Positions 6,187 to 12,581 of a stretch of 16,267 bases of DNA are shown piece by piece. The stretch lies in the NCBI GenBank assembly GCA_023445445.1, contig JAEXLD010000102.1:1-16267 (forward strand), given 5' to 3'. Below the pieces are notes generated by a model, which was given only the letters and a program-made list of their open reading frames with translations, searched no databases and was not told the origin of the DNA. Both the position numbers and the translations under genes were made by a program. The first letter of the stretch is position 1, and each line of letters starts with the position of its first letter. Source of the stretch: Bacillota bacterium. GTDB lineage: Bacteria > Bacillota > Clostridia > Clostridiales > Clostridiaceae.

Positions 6187-6936
6187 TTAAAAGAAAAAAC
6201 TTAGATAAATTGACAATAATTGATTCCCTATCATAATATAAATGATAGTTCCAATTGATATATATGGTCCAAAAGCCATTTCAGACTTTTTATCTTTTAA
6301 TTTAAATAATAATATTATTGCTCCTACTATTCCTCCTAGTACTATAGCTATAAATAAACTAACTACAATTCCTTTAATCCCTATAAATAATCCACATATT
6401 CCTGCTATTTCAGCATCGCCTTGTCCCATGCCTTTTGTAATTACTACTATTAGATATATAATGAGATATCCAATTATTCCACCTAAAAGATTATTAATTA
6501 AAGTTGTATCTTTTGTATACAATCCTATTAATATGTACACACAACCTAAAACTAGTCCTAATATAGTTGTGGATGAATATATATCCTTAGTTTCTAAATC
6601 TATATAAGAAATTACTATTAATAATGAAGCTAAAATACTATAGGCTATAAAATTAAAAGTTAATCCAAATTTTAAATATATTAATAAATATAATATTCCA
6701 TTTAGCATTTCAACTAATGGATATTTTATAGATATTTTCTCTCCACATTTTCTACATCTTCCTTTTAAAAATAGATAACTTAAAAATGGTATAAGATCTA
6801 AAACTTTAAGTTCATGTCTACAAACTGTACAATGAGACGGGGGAAAAACTATAGATTCATCCCTAGGTATTCTATAAATACATACATTCAAAAAGCTTCC
6901 TATACAAAGGCCAATTATTAATACTAAAAATTCCAT
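6187..6936 (-). CDS. pilD: Prepilin peptidase / N-methyltransferase PilD
   Basis: A 249-residue polytopic membrane aspartyl protease of the A24A family, with about seven or eight membrane segments. The N-terminal methyltransferase-type domain has the zinc-binding pairs C36/C39 and C61/C64 and the conserved GSFLNVCIYRIPR start. The two catalytic aspartates are D113 (SYIDLETKDI) and D174 in the GxGD motif (GMGQGD). It removes the leader of PilA and methylates the new N-terminal Phe. The start at 6936 has an ideal AGGAGG site 7 bases upstream. The gene has its own promoter and no clear terminator after it, so some read-through into pilB is likely. Confidence 0.95.
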   Translation of the reverse strand: MEFLVLIIGLCIGSFLNVCIYRIPRDESIVFPPSHCTVCRHELKVLDLIPFLSYLFLKGRCRKCGEKISIKYPLVEMLNGILYLLIYLKFGLTFNFIAYSILASLLIVISYIDLETKDIYSSTTILGLVLGCVYILIGLYTKDTTLINNLLGGIIGYLIIYLIVVITKGMGQGDAEIAGICGLFIGIKGIVVSLFIAIVLGGIVGAIILLFKLKDKKSEMAFGPYISIGTIIYIMIGNQLLSIYLSFFF

Positions 6937-6979
6937 AATATCCTCCTAAAATTTTTAAACTAAATTACCCACTTGAAAT

Positions 6980-7008
6980 ATTATCCATTATTTATAATTA
7001 TTAGTCAA
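6980..7008 (-). promoter_or_regulatory. Promoter of pilD
   Basis: On the minus strand TTGACT (7003-7008), a 17-base spacer and GATAAT (6980-6985). It lies between the upstream gene's terminator and the pilD ribosome site and gives a leader of about 35-40 bases. Confidence 0.7.
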
Positions 7009-7040
7009 TTAACCTATAAATTTTTATTTATATAATTAAA

Positions 7041-7081
7041 AAAAGTATCAATTATAATAGCTTTTTATAATTGATACTTTT
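7041..7081 (-). terminator. Terminator after the 135-residue membrane protein gene
   Basis: A 17-bp perfect inverted repeat (AAAAGTATCAATTATAA and its complement) with a 7-base loop, starting 5 bases after the stop codon. On the minus strand it is followed by a T-run. It separates the gro-side genes from the pil cluster; the flanking A and T runs could also make it act on plus-strand transcripts. Confidence 0.8.
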
Positions 7082-7085
7082 TAAT

Positions 7086-7493
7086 TTAATTTTTTTCCTC
7101 TATATTTAAAAATTCTCCATTTTTATTAATGGCAAAATCTACTTCATCATTTAATATTTTTCTTGCATCTTCTAACTTCAAAATTTCTATTTTATTGTAC
7201 TCTTCCATGTTTCTACACTTAACTATGGCTTCTAATTTTTCTCCATTTTCTTTTTTTATATCCCTTATTGTATCTGAGCCTTCAAACTCTATTCCCTGGT
7301 TTACCTCTATAGCATTAATAGTTAAAATTAAATCCCTAATAGATTCTTTAACTTCTATCTTTTTTAGGGTTTTTTTATAATTATTAAAAGTTACTAATAA
7401 CGTACTTCCTAATATCAAAGAAATAATCACCAATATTGTTAATCTAATCTTCTTAATCTTCTTAATCTTCTCTCTTTTACTTTTTTCTTTCAT
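7086..7493 (-). CDS. Small membrane-anchored protein of unknown function
   Basis: A 135-residue protein I do not recognise. A very basic N-terminus (about nine Lys/Arg in the first 17 residues) precedes one strongly hydrophobic segment at about 18-36. A charged extracytoplasmic domain of about 95 residues follows, with helical, Glu/Lys-rich sequence and a single Cys. By the positive-inside rule the long domain faces outward. The N-terminus could be a signal anchor or an uncleaved signal peptide; there is no lipobox and no LPXTG. The start at 7493 has a GAGGAG site 5-7 bases upstream. The gene has its own promoter and terminator, so it appears to be monocistronic between groEL and the pil cluster. 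Its topology resembles minor pilus or competence accessory proteins, but the leader lacks the class III cleavage motif, so I assign no function. Confidence 0.75.
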   Translation of the reverse strand: MKEKSKREKIKKIKKIRLTILVIISLILGSTLLVTFNNYKKTLKKIEVKESIRDLILTINAIEVNQGIEFEGSDTIRDIKKENGEKLEAIVKCRNMEEYNKIEILKLEDARKILNDEVDFAINKNGEFLNIEEKN

Positions 7494-7530
7494 AATACTC
7501 CTCTATTTAACAAATACATTATTTATTATC

Positions 7531-7559
7531 ATTATAGATTATAGATTATATTATATCAA
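7531..7559 (-). promoter_or_regulatory. Promoter of the 135-residue membrane protein gene
   Basis: On the minus strand TTGATA (7554-7559), a 17-base spacer and TATAAT (7531-7536), almost ideal for sigma-A. The run contains several overlapping TATAAT-like hexamers spaced about 7 bases apart, so the exact -10 may vary. Confidence 0.65.
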
Positions 7560-7582
7560 TATCCTATGTATTTTAGTAAATA

Positions 7583-7609
7583 GAAAAAGGAACTGCATAA
7601 GCAGTTCCT
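7583..7609 (-). terminator. Rho-independent terminator of groES-groEL
   Basis: A 9-bp stem AGGAACTGC/GCAGTTCCT with a 4-base loop, 16 bases after the groEL stop, followed on the minus strand by a run of T residues. It is a textbook intrinsic terminator. Confidence 0.9.
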
Positions 7610-7625
7610 ATAGAGTTCTTTAATT

Positions 7626-9251
7626 TTAGTACATTCCGTCCATTCCCATTCCTGGTGCTCCTGGCATTGGAGCTTCTTTTTGAGGAATATCTACTACAGC
7701 AGCTTCTGTAGTTAAGAATGTTGATGCTACTGAAGCAGCATTTTGAAGTGCTGATCTTGTAACCTTAGTTGGGTCAACTATACCAGCTTTAATCATATTT
7801 ACATATTCATCTCTTAAAGCATCATATCCCATTCCAGCTTCACAACCCTTAACATGTTCAATAATTACTGAACCTTCAAGTCCTGCATTAGTTGCTATTT
7901 GTCTCATTGGTTCTTCTAAAGCTCTTACTATGATATTAATACCAACTTGAGTATCTGGAATATCTGAAGTTACTGTATTTACTTCATTTATAATATTAGC
8001 ATAAGCTGCTCCACCACCTGGAACTATTCCTTCTTCAACAGCTGCCTTTGTAGCTGCTAAAGCATCTTCTATTCTTAATTTCTTTTCTTTTAATTCTGTT
8101 TCTGTAGCTGCACCAACTTTAATAACTGCAACTCCACCAGCAAGTTTTGCTAATCTTTCTGTTAATTTTTCTTTATCAAATTCTGAAGTAGTTTCTTCTA
8201 TTTGAGCTCTTATTTGAGCAACTCTTTCTTTAATAGCTTCGCTATTTCCTTTACCATTAACTATAGTAGTGTTTTCCTTTGTAACTTTTATACTTTCACA
8301 TTGTCCAAGCATATCTAAAGTTACTTCCTTTATGTCTATTCCAAGTTCTTCTGATATAACTGTACCACCTGTTAATATAGCTATATCTTGAAGCATTTCT
8401 TTTCTTCTATCTCCAAAACCTGGTGCTTTTACAGCTACACATGTGAAAGTTCCTCTTAATTTATTAACTACTAATGTAGTCATTGCATCTCCTTCAACAT
8501 CTTCAGCTATAATAAGTAATTTCTTACCTTGTTGAACAATTTGCTCTAATATTGGAAGTAATTCTTGAATATTTGAGATTTTCTTATCAGCTATTAATAT
8601 TAAAGGATTATCTAAAACTGCTTCCATTTTTTCTGTATCTGTTACCATGTAAGCTGATACGTATCCTCTATCAAATTGCATACCTTCAACTACATCTAGT
8701 TCAGTTCCCATTGATTTTGATTCTTCAACAGTAATAACACCTTCGTTACCTACTTTTTCCATAGCGTCAGATATTAATTTACCAACTTCTTCATCTGCTG
8801 CTGAAATTGCTGCAACTCTTGCAATATCTTCTTTTCCATTAACAGGTTTAGAAATTTTCTTAATTTCATCAACAGCCTTATCAACAGCCATTCTAATACC
8901 ATTTCTAATTAAAATAGGATTTGCTCCTGCTGTAACATTCTTTAAACCTTCTCTAATTATTGCTTGTGCTAAAAGTGTTGCTGTAGTAGTACCATCCCCT
9001 GCTACATCATTAGTTTTAGTAGCAACTTCCTTAACTAATTGAGCTCCCATATTTTCATATGGATCTTCTAATTCTATTTCTCTTGCAATTGAAACACCAT
9101 CATTAGTTATTAAAGGTGCTCCAAACTTTTTATCTAATACAACGTTTCTTCCCTTTGGTCCTAATGTAACTTTTACAGTATCAGCTAATGTATCAACGCC
9201 TACTTGCATTGCTCTTCTAGCATCTTCGCTAAATTTAATCATTTTTGCCAT
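7626..9251 (-). CDS. groEL: Chaperonin GroEL (Hsp60)
   Basis: A 541-residue group I chaperonin subunit of normal length; fourteen copies form the double-ring folding chamber with GroES. It starts MAKMIKFSEDARRAMQ. The ATP-binding stretch VTLGPKGRNV is at about 28-37 and the nucleotide loop GDGTTTATLLAQ at about 84-95. The family signature AAVEEGIVPGGG is at about 401-412. The C-terminus is the usual Gly/Met-rich tail (PGMGMDGMY), slightly different from the repeated GGM form. The start at 9251 has an AGGGAGG ribosome site, and groES ends 14 bases upstream, so the pair is one operon under the CIRCE element. No defect or insertion is seen. Confidence 0.99.
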   Translation of the reverse strand: MAKMIKFSEDARRAMQVGVDTLADTVKVTLGPKGRNVVLDKKFGAPLITNDGVSIAREIELEDPYENMGAQLVKEVATKTNDVAGDGTTTATLLAQAIIREGLKNVTAGANPILIRNGIRMAVDKAVDEIKKISKPVNGKEDIARVAAISAADEEVGKLISDAMEKVGNEGVITVEESKSMGTELDVVEGMQFDRGYVSAYMVTDTEKMEAVLDNPLILIADKKISNIQELLPILEQIVQQGKKLLIIAEDVEGDAMTTLVVNKLRGTFTCVAVKAPGFGDRRKEMLQDIAILTGGTVISEELGIDIKEVTLDMLGQCESIKVTKENTTIVNGKGNSEAIKERVAQIRAQIEETTSEFDKEKLTERLAKLAGGVAVIKVGAATETELKEKKLRIEDALAATKAAVEEGIVPGGGAAYANIINEVNTVTSDIPDTQVGINIIVRALEEPMRQIATNAGLEGSVIIEHVKGCEAGMGYDALRDEYVNMIKAGIVDPTKVTRSALQNAASVASTFLTTEAAVVDIPQKEAPMPGAPGMGMDGMY

Positions 9252-9265
9252 AATTTATTCCTCCC

Positions 9266-9550
9266 TTACTCAACTATTGCTAAAATATCATCTTGTTTTA
9301 AAATAGTGTACTCTTCGCCAGCAACTTTTACTTCAGTTCCAGCGTATTTTGAATAAAGTACCTTATCTCCTACTTTCACTTCCATATCTACTCTTTTTCC
9401 ATCTACTATAGCTCCAGGTCCCACAGCTACAACTTTTGCTTCCTGTGGTCTTTCTTTTGCTGTACCAGTTAAAACTATTCCACTTTTAGTAGTTTCTTCT
9501 GCTTCTAATTTCTTAATTACTACTCTATCTGCTAGTGGTTTGATATTCAT
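9266..9550 (-). CDS. groES: Co-chaperonin GroES (Hsp10)
   Basis: A 94-residue protein of standard length. It begins MNIKPLADRVVIKKLEAEETTKSG, which includes the Cpn10 signature and the mobile loop (about residues 17-33, SGIVL) that docks on GroEL. The C-terminal half contains the conserved KVGDKVLYSKYAGTEVK and ends with DDILAIVE. Seven copies cap the GroEL ring. The start at 9550 is preceded by AGGAGGG. It is the first gene of the groES-groEL operon, with a CIRCE operator and promoter directly upstream. Confidence 0.99.
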   Translation of the reverse strand: MNIKPLADRVVIKKLEAEETTKSGIVLTGTAKERPQEAKVVAVGPGAIVDGKRVDMEVKVGDKVLYSKYAGTEVKVAGEEYTILKQDDILAIVE

Positions 9551-9603
9551 AAAAAAATCCCTCCTATTGTATATATAAATTTATTATTATTATTATATCT
9601 ATA

Positions 9604-9630
9604 TTAGCACTCATCTTTCTTAAGTGCTAA
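9604..9630 (-). promoter_or_regulatory. CIRCE operator (HrcA binding site)
   Basis: TTAGCACTC, nine bases, then AAGTGCTAA. The consensus is TTAGCACTC-N9-GAGTGCTAA, so only one position departs. It lies between the promoter and groES, where HrcA binding blocks transcription until heat stress titrates GroEL. The hrcA gene itself is not in the window. Confidence 0.97.
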
Positions 9631-9637
9631 CAATTTT

Positions 9638-9666
9638 ATAATAATATTTTGTTTTTTTTTTTTCAA
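9638..9666 (-). promoter_or_regulatory. Promoter of groES-groEL
   Basis: On the minus strand TTGAAA (9661-9666), a 17-base spacer and TATTAT (9638-9643). The start point would fall at the edge of the CIRCE element. The upstream half of the spacer, with the end of the -35 box, is an unbroken run of twelve A residues (9652-9663). Confidence 0.65.
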
Positions 9667-9977
9667 ATTGAAATCCTTATATATTTTCACTAAAATTAAT
9701 AAATATTACCATTTTTCATTAATTAGTTTCTGTTTCCTTACATTTATATCTATTTTCTTTATTTTATAGCATATTTTACTTTGCACTCTTTTATTATATG
9801 TCCTTTAGCATTATTTAAGACTAATCTTATAGTTATATGGAGATAATCTAATTAATAATGTAACAAAAATGTTAATTCCTTATTGAATAAAAAACTTATA
9901 AAAATATCACTATTAATCTTTCCAATTAATTTATAAATTATTACCAATATTATTTATTAAACCAATAAAAAAATAAA
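9667..9977. other. Non-coding gap upstream of groES
   Basis: About 310 very AT-rich bases. I find no open frame with a ribosome site, no strong stem and no RNA motif I recognise. It may simply be spacer between the hydrogenase terminator and the groESL promoter. Confidence 0.5.
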
Positions 9978-9997
9978 AAACTCCATATTTGGAGTTT
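9971..9997 (-). terminator. Terminator downstream of the [FeFe]-hydrogenase gene
   Basis: An 8-bp stem AAACTCCA/TGGAGTTT with a 4-base loop, followed on the minus strand by T-runs. It is the most terminator-like structure after the gene, although about 105 bases from the stop. The stem also matches the hairpin at 2112-2128. Confidence 0.65.
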
Positions 9998-10015
9998 ACA
10001 AAATAAATATATTTT

Positions 10016-10036
10016 TGTAATTTGGTACAAATTACA
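10016..10036. repeat. 9-bp hairpin within the post-hydrogenase repeat element
   Basis: TGTAATTTG, a 3-base loop and CAAATTACA. It lies between the terminator and the heptamer array and its right arm merges into the first repeat unit. Confidence 0.6.
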
Positions 10037-10073
10037 TCAATAATTCTACATTTTACATTCTAAATTTTTAATT
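10032..10073. repeat. Six degenerate 7-bp repeats (TTACATT type)
   Basis: Six consecutive units from 10032, for example CTACATT, TTACATT and CTAAATT. It is flanked on both sides by hairpins, as with the arrays near pilA. The unit sequence differs, but unit length and arrangement are the same. Confidence 0.6.
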
Positions 10074-10076
10074 TAG

Positions 10077-10098
10077 GAGCTGTTGCTACAGCTCCTAT
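10077..10098 (-). terminator. GC-richer hairpin directly after the hydrogenase stop codon
   Basis: A 9-bp stem AGGAGCTGT/ACAGCTCCT with a 4-base loop, starting four bases after the TAG stop. It lacks a clean T-run on the minus strand (AAATTAAA follows), so it may protect the mRNA end while the structure at 9971-9997 terminates. Confidence 0.6.
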
Positions 10099-10101
10099 GA
10101 A

Positions 10102-11595
10102 CTATTTTCTTTCTAAATCAATATTTGCATATTCCTTTATTTTTTCATTATCTATAACTGATTTTCTAGTAGCTTGTGCATTTATTTTATTAAAGGTTGA
10201 TTTAGATTTAAATGGTGTTGCTATAGTTCCAGCACCATTTATACATCCACCTTCACACATCATTCCTTCAATAAAGTTTCCTTGTAGCTTTCCTACCTTA
10301 CCCATAGTCATAGCTTTTTTAATTTCTATTCCACCTGAAGCCTTTACTGGATTGAAAGTAATATCTAACCCTTGACTTCTAATATAATCTTGAATAGCTG
10401 CTGTTAATCCACCATGAGCTCCAAAGCCTCTTCCATAAATTGATGCATCATCAACTAATTCATCTTCACATTCTTCAACTTCTATATCAAAGGCATTAAA
10501 TAATGCTAATATTTCTTCAAAAGTTAGAACATAATCTACAGCTCCCTTTACAGACTTTTTAGCTGCTTCATTTTTCTTAGCTGTACAAGGTCCTATAAAT
10601 ACAACCTTTGCTTCTGGATCAATGCTTTTAATATATCTAGCAGTTGCTATCATAGGTGATACTGTTCCTGAAATTCTTTCTACTTCTGAAGGCATAGTTT
10701 TTTCTATATAATTTAAAAAGCCTGGGCAACAAGAGTTAGTCATATACTTATCTCCATTTTCCATTCTTTCTACAAATTCATTACTTTCATGAACTGTTAC
10801 TGCATCTGCTCCACAAGCAGCTTCTACCATATCTACAAAACCTAATTTCTTAATGGCATTTTTAATTTGTCCATAGCTAACCTTAGGTCCAAATTGTCCT
10901 GCAATGGCTGGAGCTACTATGGCATACATTTTTCTTCCTCTTGCAAGTCTCTTGGCTACTGGAACTATTAAACTCTTATCTGAAATTGCACCAAACGGAC
11001 ATGCAGTCATACAGCTGCCACAGTTAACGCATGTTTCTTCCTTTATAATTGCTCTTCTATCTTCTTGGCTTATATCTAAAGCTCCTGTAGGGCAAACTCT
11101 CTTACATGGTCTCATTACTTCTGATATAGCATCATAAGGACATGCTTTCTTACACATTCCACATTCCTTACAAAGCTCTTGATTAATATAAGCTCTGCCA
11201 GCTACATAAGAAATTGCTCCAAAATTACATGCTTCATCACATTTATGAGCTAAACAACCTCTACAAGAATCAGTTACACTGTATTTATTAATTGGACATC
11301 TATCACATGCAGCTTCAATAACGTATATTATTTGGTCTTCTTCTCTAATATCTACAAACTCATCATCAATATTATCCCCATTGGCTAAGTAACCTGCAGC
11401 AAGCTTTGCTCTTTCTAAAACAATAGCTCTTTCCTTATAAACGCAACATCTATACATTGCCTTGTCCCCTTTTATAATTTCATAAGGAATTTTTTCTATT
11501 GATTCAGTAGATAATTCTCCATTCTTAGCTAATTTAGCAACTTCTGTTAAAACTTCGTGCTTTAATTTCTTCAACTGAGTCTCAAATTGAAACAT
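10102..11595 (-). CDS. [FeFe]-hydrogenase-like iron-sulfur protein (probably group B type)
   Basis: A 497-residue cytoplasmic protein. The N-terminal part is rich in iron-sulfur motifs: C97/C100/C111/C114/C119/C123, then a ferredoxin pair using C142-x2-C-x2-C-x3-C152 with C164/C168 and C189-x2-C-x2-C-x3-C199. The C-terminal half is the H-cluster domain. The four cluster ligands expected from the family are C290 (in NSCCPGF), C337 (in IGPCTAKKNE), and C447 and C451 (in MMCEGGCING). C289 matches the proton-relay cysteine of CpI. The motifs are looser than in the classical group A enzymes (TSCCPxW, MPCxxK), and there is no 2Fe-2S N-terminal domain, which fits the clostridial group B hydrogenases; that assignment is inference. 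It has its own promoter and terminator, with no maturase or partner subunit nearby. The start at 11595 has AGGAGG 6-8 bases upstream. Confidence 0.88.
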   Translation of the reverse strand: MFQFETQLKKLKHEVLTEVAKLAKNGELSTESIEKIPYEIIKGDKAMYRCCVYKERAIVLERAKLAAGYLANGDNIDDEFVDIREEDQIIYVIEAACDRCPINKYSVTDSCRGCLAHKCDEACNFGAISYVAGRAYINQELCKECGMCKKACPYDAISEVMRPCKRVCPTGALDISQEDRRAIIKEETCVNCGSCMTACPFGAISDKSLIVPVAKRLARGRKMYAIVAPAIAGQFGPKVSYGQIKNAIKKLGFVDMVEAACGADAVTVHESNEFVERMENGDKYMTNSCCPGFLNYIEKTMPSEVERISGTVSPMIATARYIKSIDPEAKVVFIGPCTAKKNEAAKKSVKGAVDYVLTFEEILALFNAFDIEVEECEDELVDDASIYGRGFGAHGGLTAAIQDYIRSQGLDITFNPVKASGGIEIKKAMTMGKVGKLQGNFIEGMMCEGGCINGAGTIATPFKSKSTFNKINAQATRKSVIDNEKIKEYANIDLERK

Positions 11596-11643
11596 ACCAA
11601 AATCCTCCTATATAAATAATTTTAAACATTGCTCCCCAATATT

Positions 11644-11652
11644 ATTATAACA
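11644..11652 (-). promoter_or_regulatory. Extended -10 promoter of the hydrogenase gene
   Basis: On the minus strand TGTTATAAT, a perfect TATAAT with the upstream TG of an extended -10. The -35 region at 17-18 bases is weak (TTAATA). The leader is about 45 bases and ends in a strong AGGAGG site. Confidence 0.55.
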
Positions 11653-11761
11653 GTTAATTTCTCCCTATATTAATAATTTAGAATTTTCTGATAATTAATA
11701 AGAGGTATATACAATCCTAAAACTTCAAAAAAATTCTATGTTTTTTCATAATTTAATAAGA

Positions 11762-11797
11762 GGAAATAATATTAGACTCTAACTTAATATTATTTCC
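11762..11797. other. 13-bp inverted repeat upstream of the hydrogenase promoter
   Basis: GGAAATAATATTA and its exact complement with a 10-base loop. No T-run follows on the minus strand. It sits about 110 bases upstream of the -10, so it could be a backup terminator stem or a binding site; the sequence does not decide. Confidence 0.45.
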
Positions 11798-11862
11798 CCT
11801 AAAATATTATATTATCTCTTCTTAAATATTAAGCTCTTTATTTTCTAATTAAAGCTTTTTAT

Positions 11863-11895
11863 AAAAAAAATAGAAACTCATATTCTTAAGTTTCT
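11863..11895 (-). terminator. Terminator of the 185-residue membrane protein gene
   Basis: A 7-bp stem AGAAACT/AGTTTCT with a 10-base loop, followed on the minus strand by eight T residues, 18 bases after the stop codon. Confidence 0.65.
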
Positions 11896-11913
11896 TAGAA
11901 TTAAAATAAATAT

Positions 11914-12471
11914 TTATTTTTTATTTGATTTTCCAAATAATTTTCCTGAAATAAACCAATAACATATGGTACTAATAAAAGCAGTAATTAATGTACTCTC
12001 TATTTTGTATTCATTAAATATAAATTCATTTATCATACTATATATAATTCCACACATTATAAACATCAATATACATCCCCATAAATTGGAGCTTAATTCT
12101 TTACTATTATTTATATAGTCTATTTCTTCCTTTGTTAGCTCCTTACCTCCATATTTAGTAGATAGGGCTTTATTTCTTATAAACGAAATTATATTTTTGC
12201 TTATTTGCGCTGATAATAGTATTTCTATAGAGGATAAAAAAGAAACACTTAATATATCTTTAAAATGTATTTGTATTCCTTCAGTTTTAGTTATAACTTC
12301 TAAGTATATGATTAAACATAACCATAATAAAGGAATTACATATAATAAATATTTAATTTTATCTATTAATTTTTCATATGGATTTTCTCTTTTATTTTTC
12401 CACATAAAAACAATTAATAACCCACATACTAAAATCATTAGTAAATATAATTTCAAATCAATAATCCTCAT
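11914..12471 (-). CDS. Membrane protein of unknown function (about four membrane segments)
   Basis: I do not recognise this 185-residue protein. Hydrophobic segments lie near residues 8-24, 41-60, 130-150 and 159-178. Between them is a mildly hydrophobic helix (about 72-97), then a charged loop with KYGGKELTKEEIDYINN. It ends in a basic tail, KLFGKSNKK. No enzyme motif, signal peptidase site or transporter signature is visible. The ATG at 12471 has only a weak GGTGAT-like site at poor spacing. An in-frame TTG at codon 6 (12456-12454) has GAGG about 8 bases before it and may be the real start. It has its own -10 region and terminator, so it is probably monocistronic. Very AT-rich codon use matches the rest of the window. 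Confidence 0.65.
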   Translation of the reverse strand: MRIIDLKLYLLMILVCGLLIVFMWKNKRENPYEKLIDKIKYLLYVIPLLWLCLIIYLEVITKTEGIQIHFKDILSVSFLSSIEILLSAQISKNIISFIRNKALSTKYGGKELTKEEIDYINNSKELSSNLWGCILMFIMCGIIYSMINEFIFNEYKIESTLITAFISTICYWFISGKLFGKSNKK

Positions 12472-12487
12472 ACCATCACCAATTTTT

Positions 12488-12496
12488 ATTATATCA
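12488..12496 (-). promoter_or_regulatory. Extended -10 element of the membrane protein gene
   Basis: On the minus strand TGATATAAT, a perfect TATAAT with an upstream TG. No good -35 is seen at 17 bases. It lies 17 bases before the annotated ATG, giving a very short leader, which slightly favours the later TTG start. Confidence 0.5.
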
Positions 12497-12508
12497 TTTT
12501 ATAAAGTT

Positions 12509-12561
12509 TTAAAAATGAATAAACTGTTAAATACTTCAAATGACATAATATTCAACAGCTT
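12509..12561 (-). terminator. Probable terminator of the sugar kinase gene
   Basis: On the minus strand AAGCTGTT pairs with AACAGTTT (one G-U pair), extended by AATA/TATT after one mismatch, with a loop of about 15 bases. A short T-run follows (ATTCATTTTT). It is 21 bases after the stop. Confidence 0.5.
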
Positions 12562-12581
12562 ATTACTTTTTCATTGAAATT

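Larger units (their letters stand above)
11596..11862. other. Gap upstream of the hydrogenase gene
   Basis: The gap from 11596 to 11913 has no gene. It contains the hydrogenase promoter (11644-11652), a pair of imperfect direct repeats ending TAATAAGAGG (11691-11705 and 11748-11763), a 13-bp stem (11762-11797), and the terminator of the membrane protein gene (11863-11895). Confidence 0.6.

Noticed and set aside
9604..9630. Terminator-like hairpin upstream of groES
   Set aside because: The inverted repeat matches the CIRCE consensus at all but one position and no T-run follows.
12197..12577. Plus-strand open frame of 126 codons
   Set aside because: Mostly antisense to the 185-residue membrane protein gene, no ribosome site, low-complexity translation rich in Ile, Asn and Ser.
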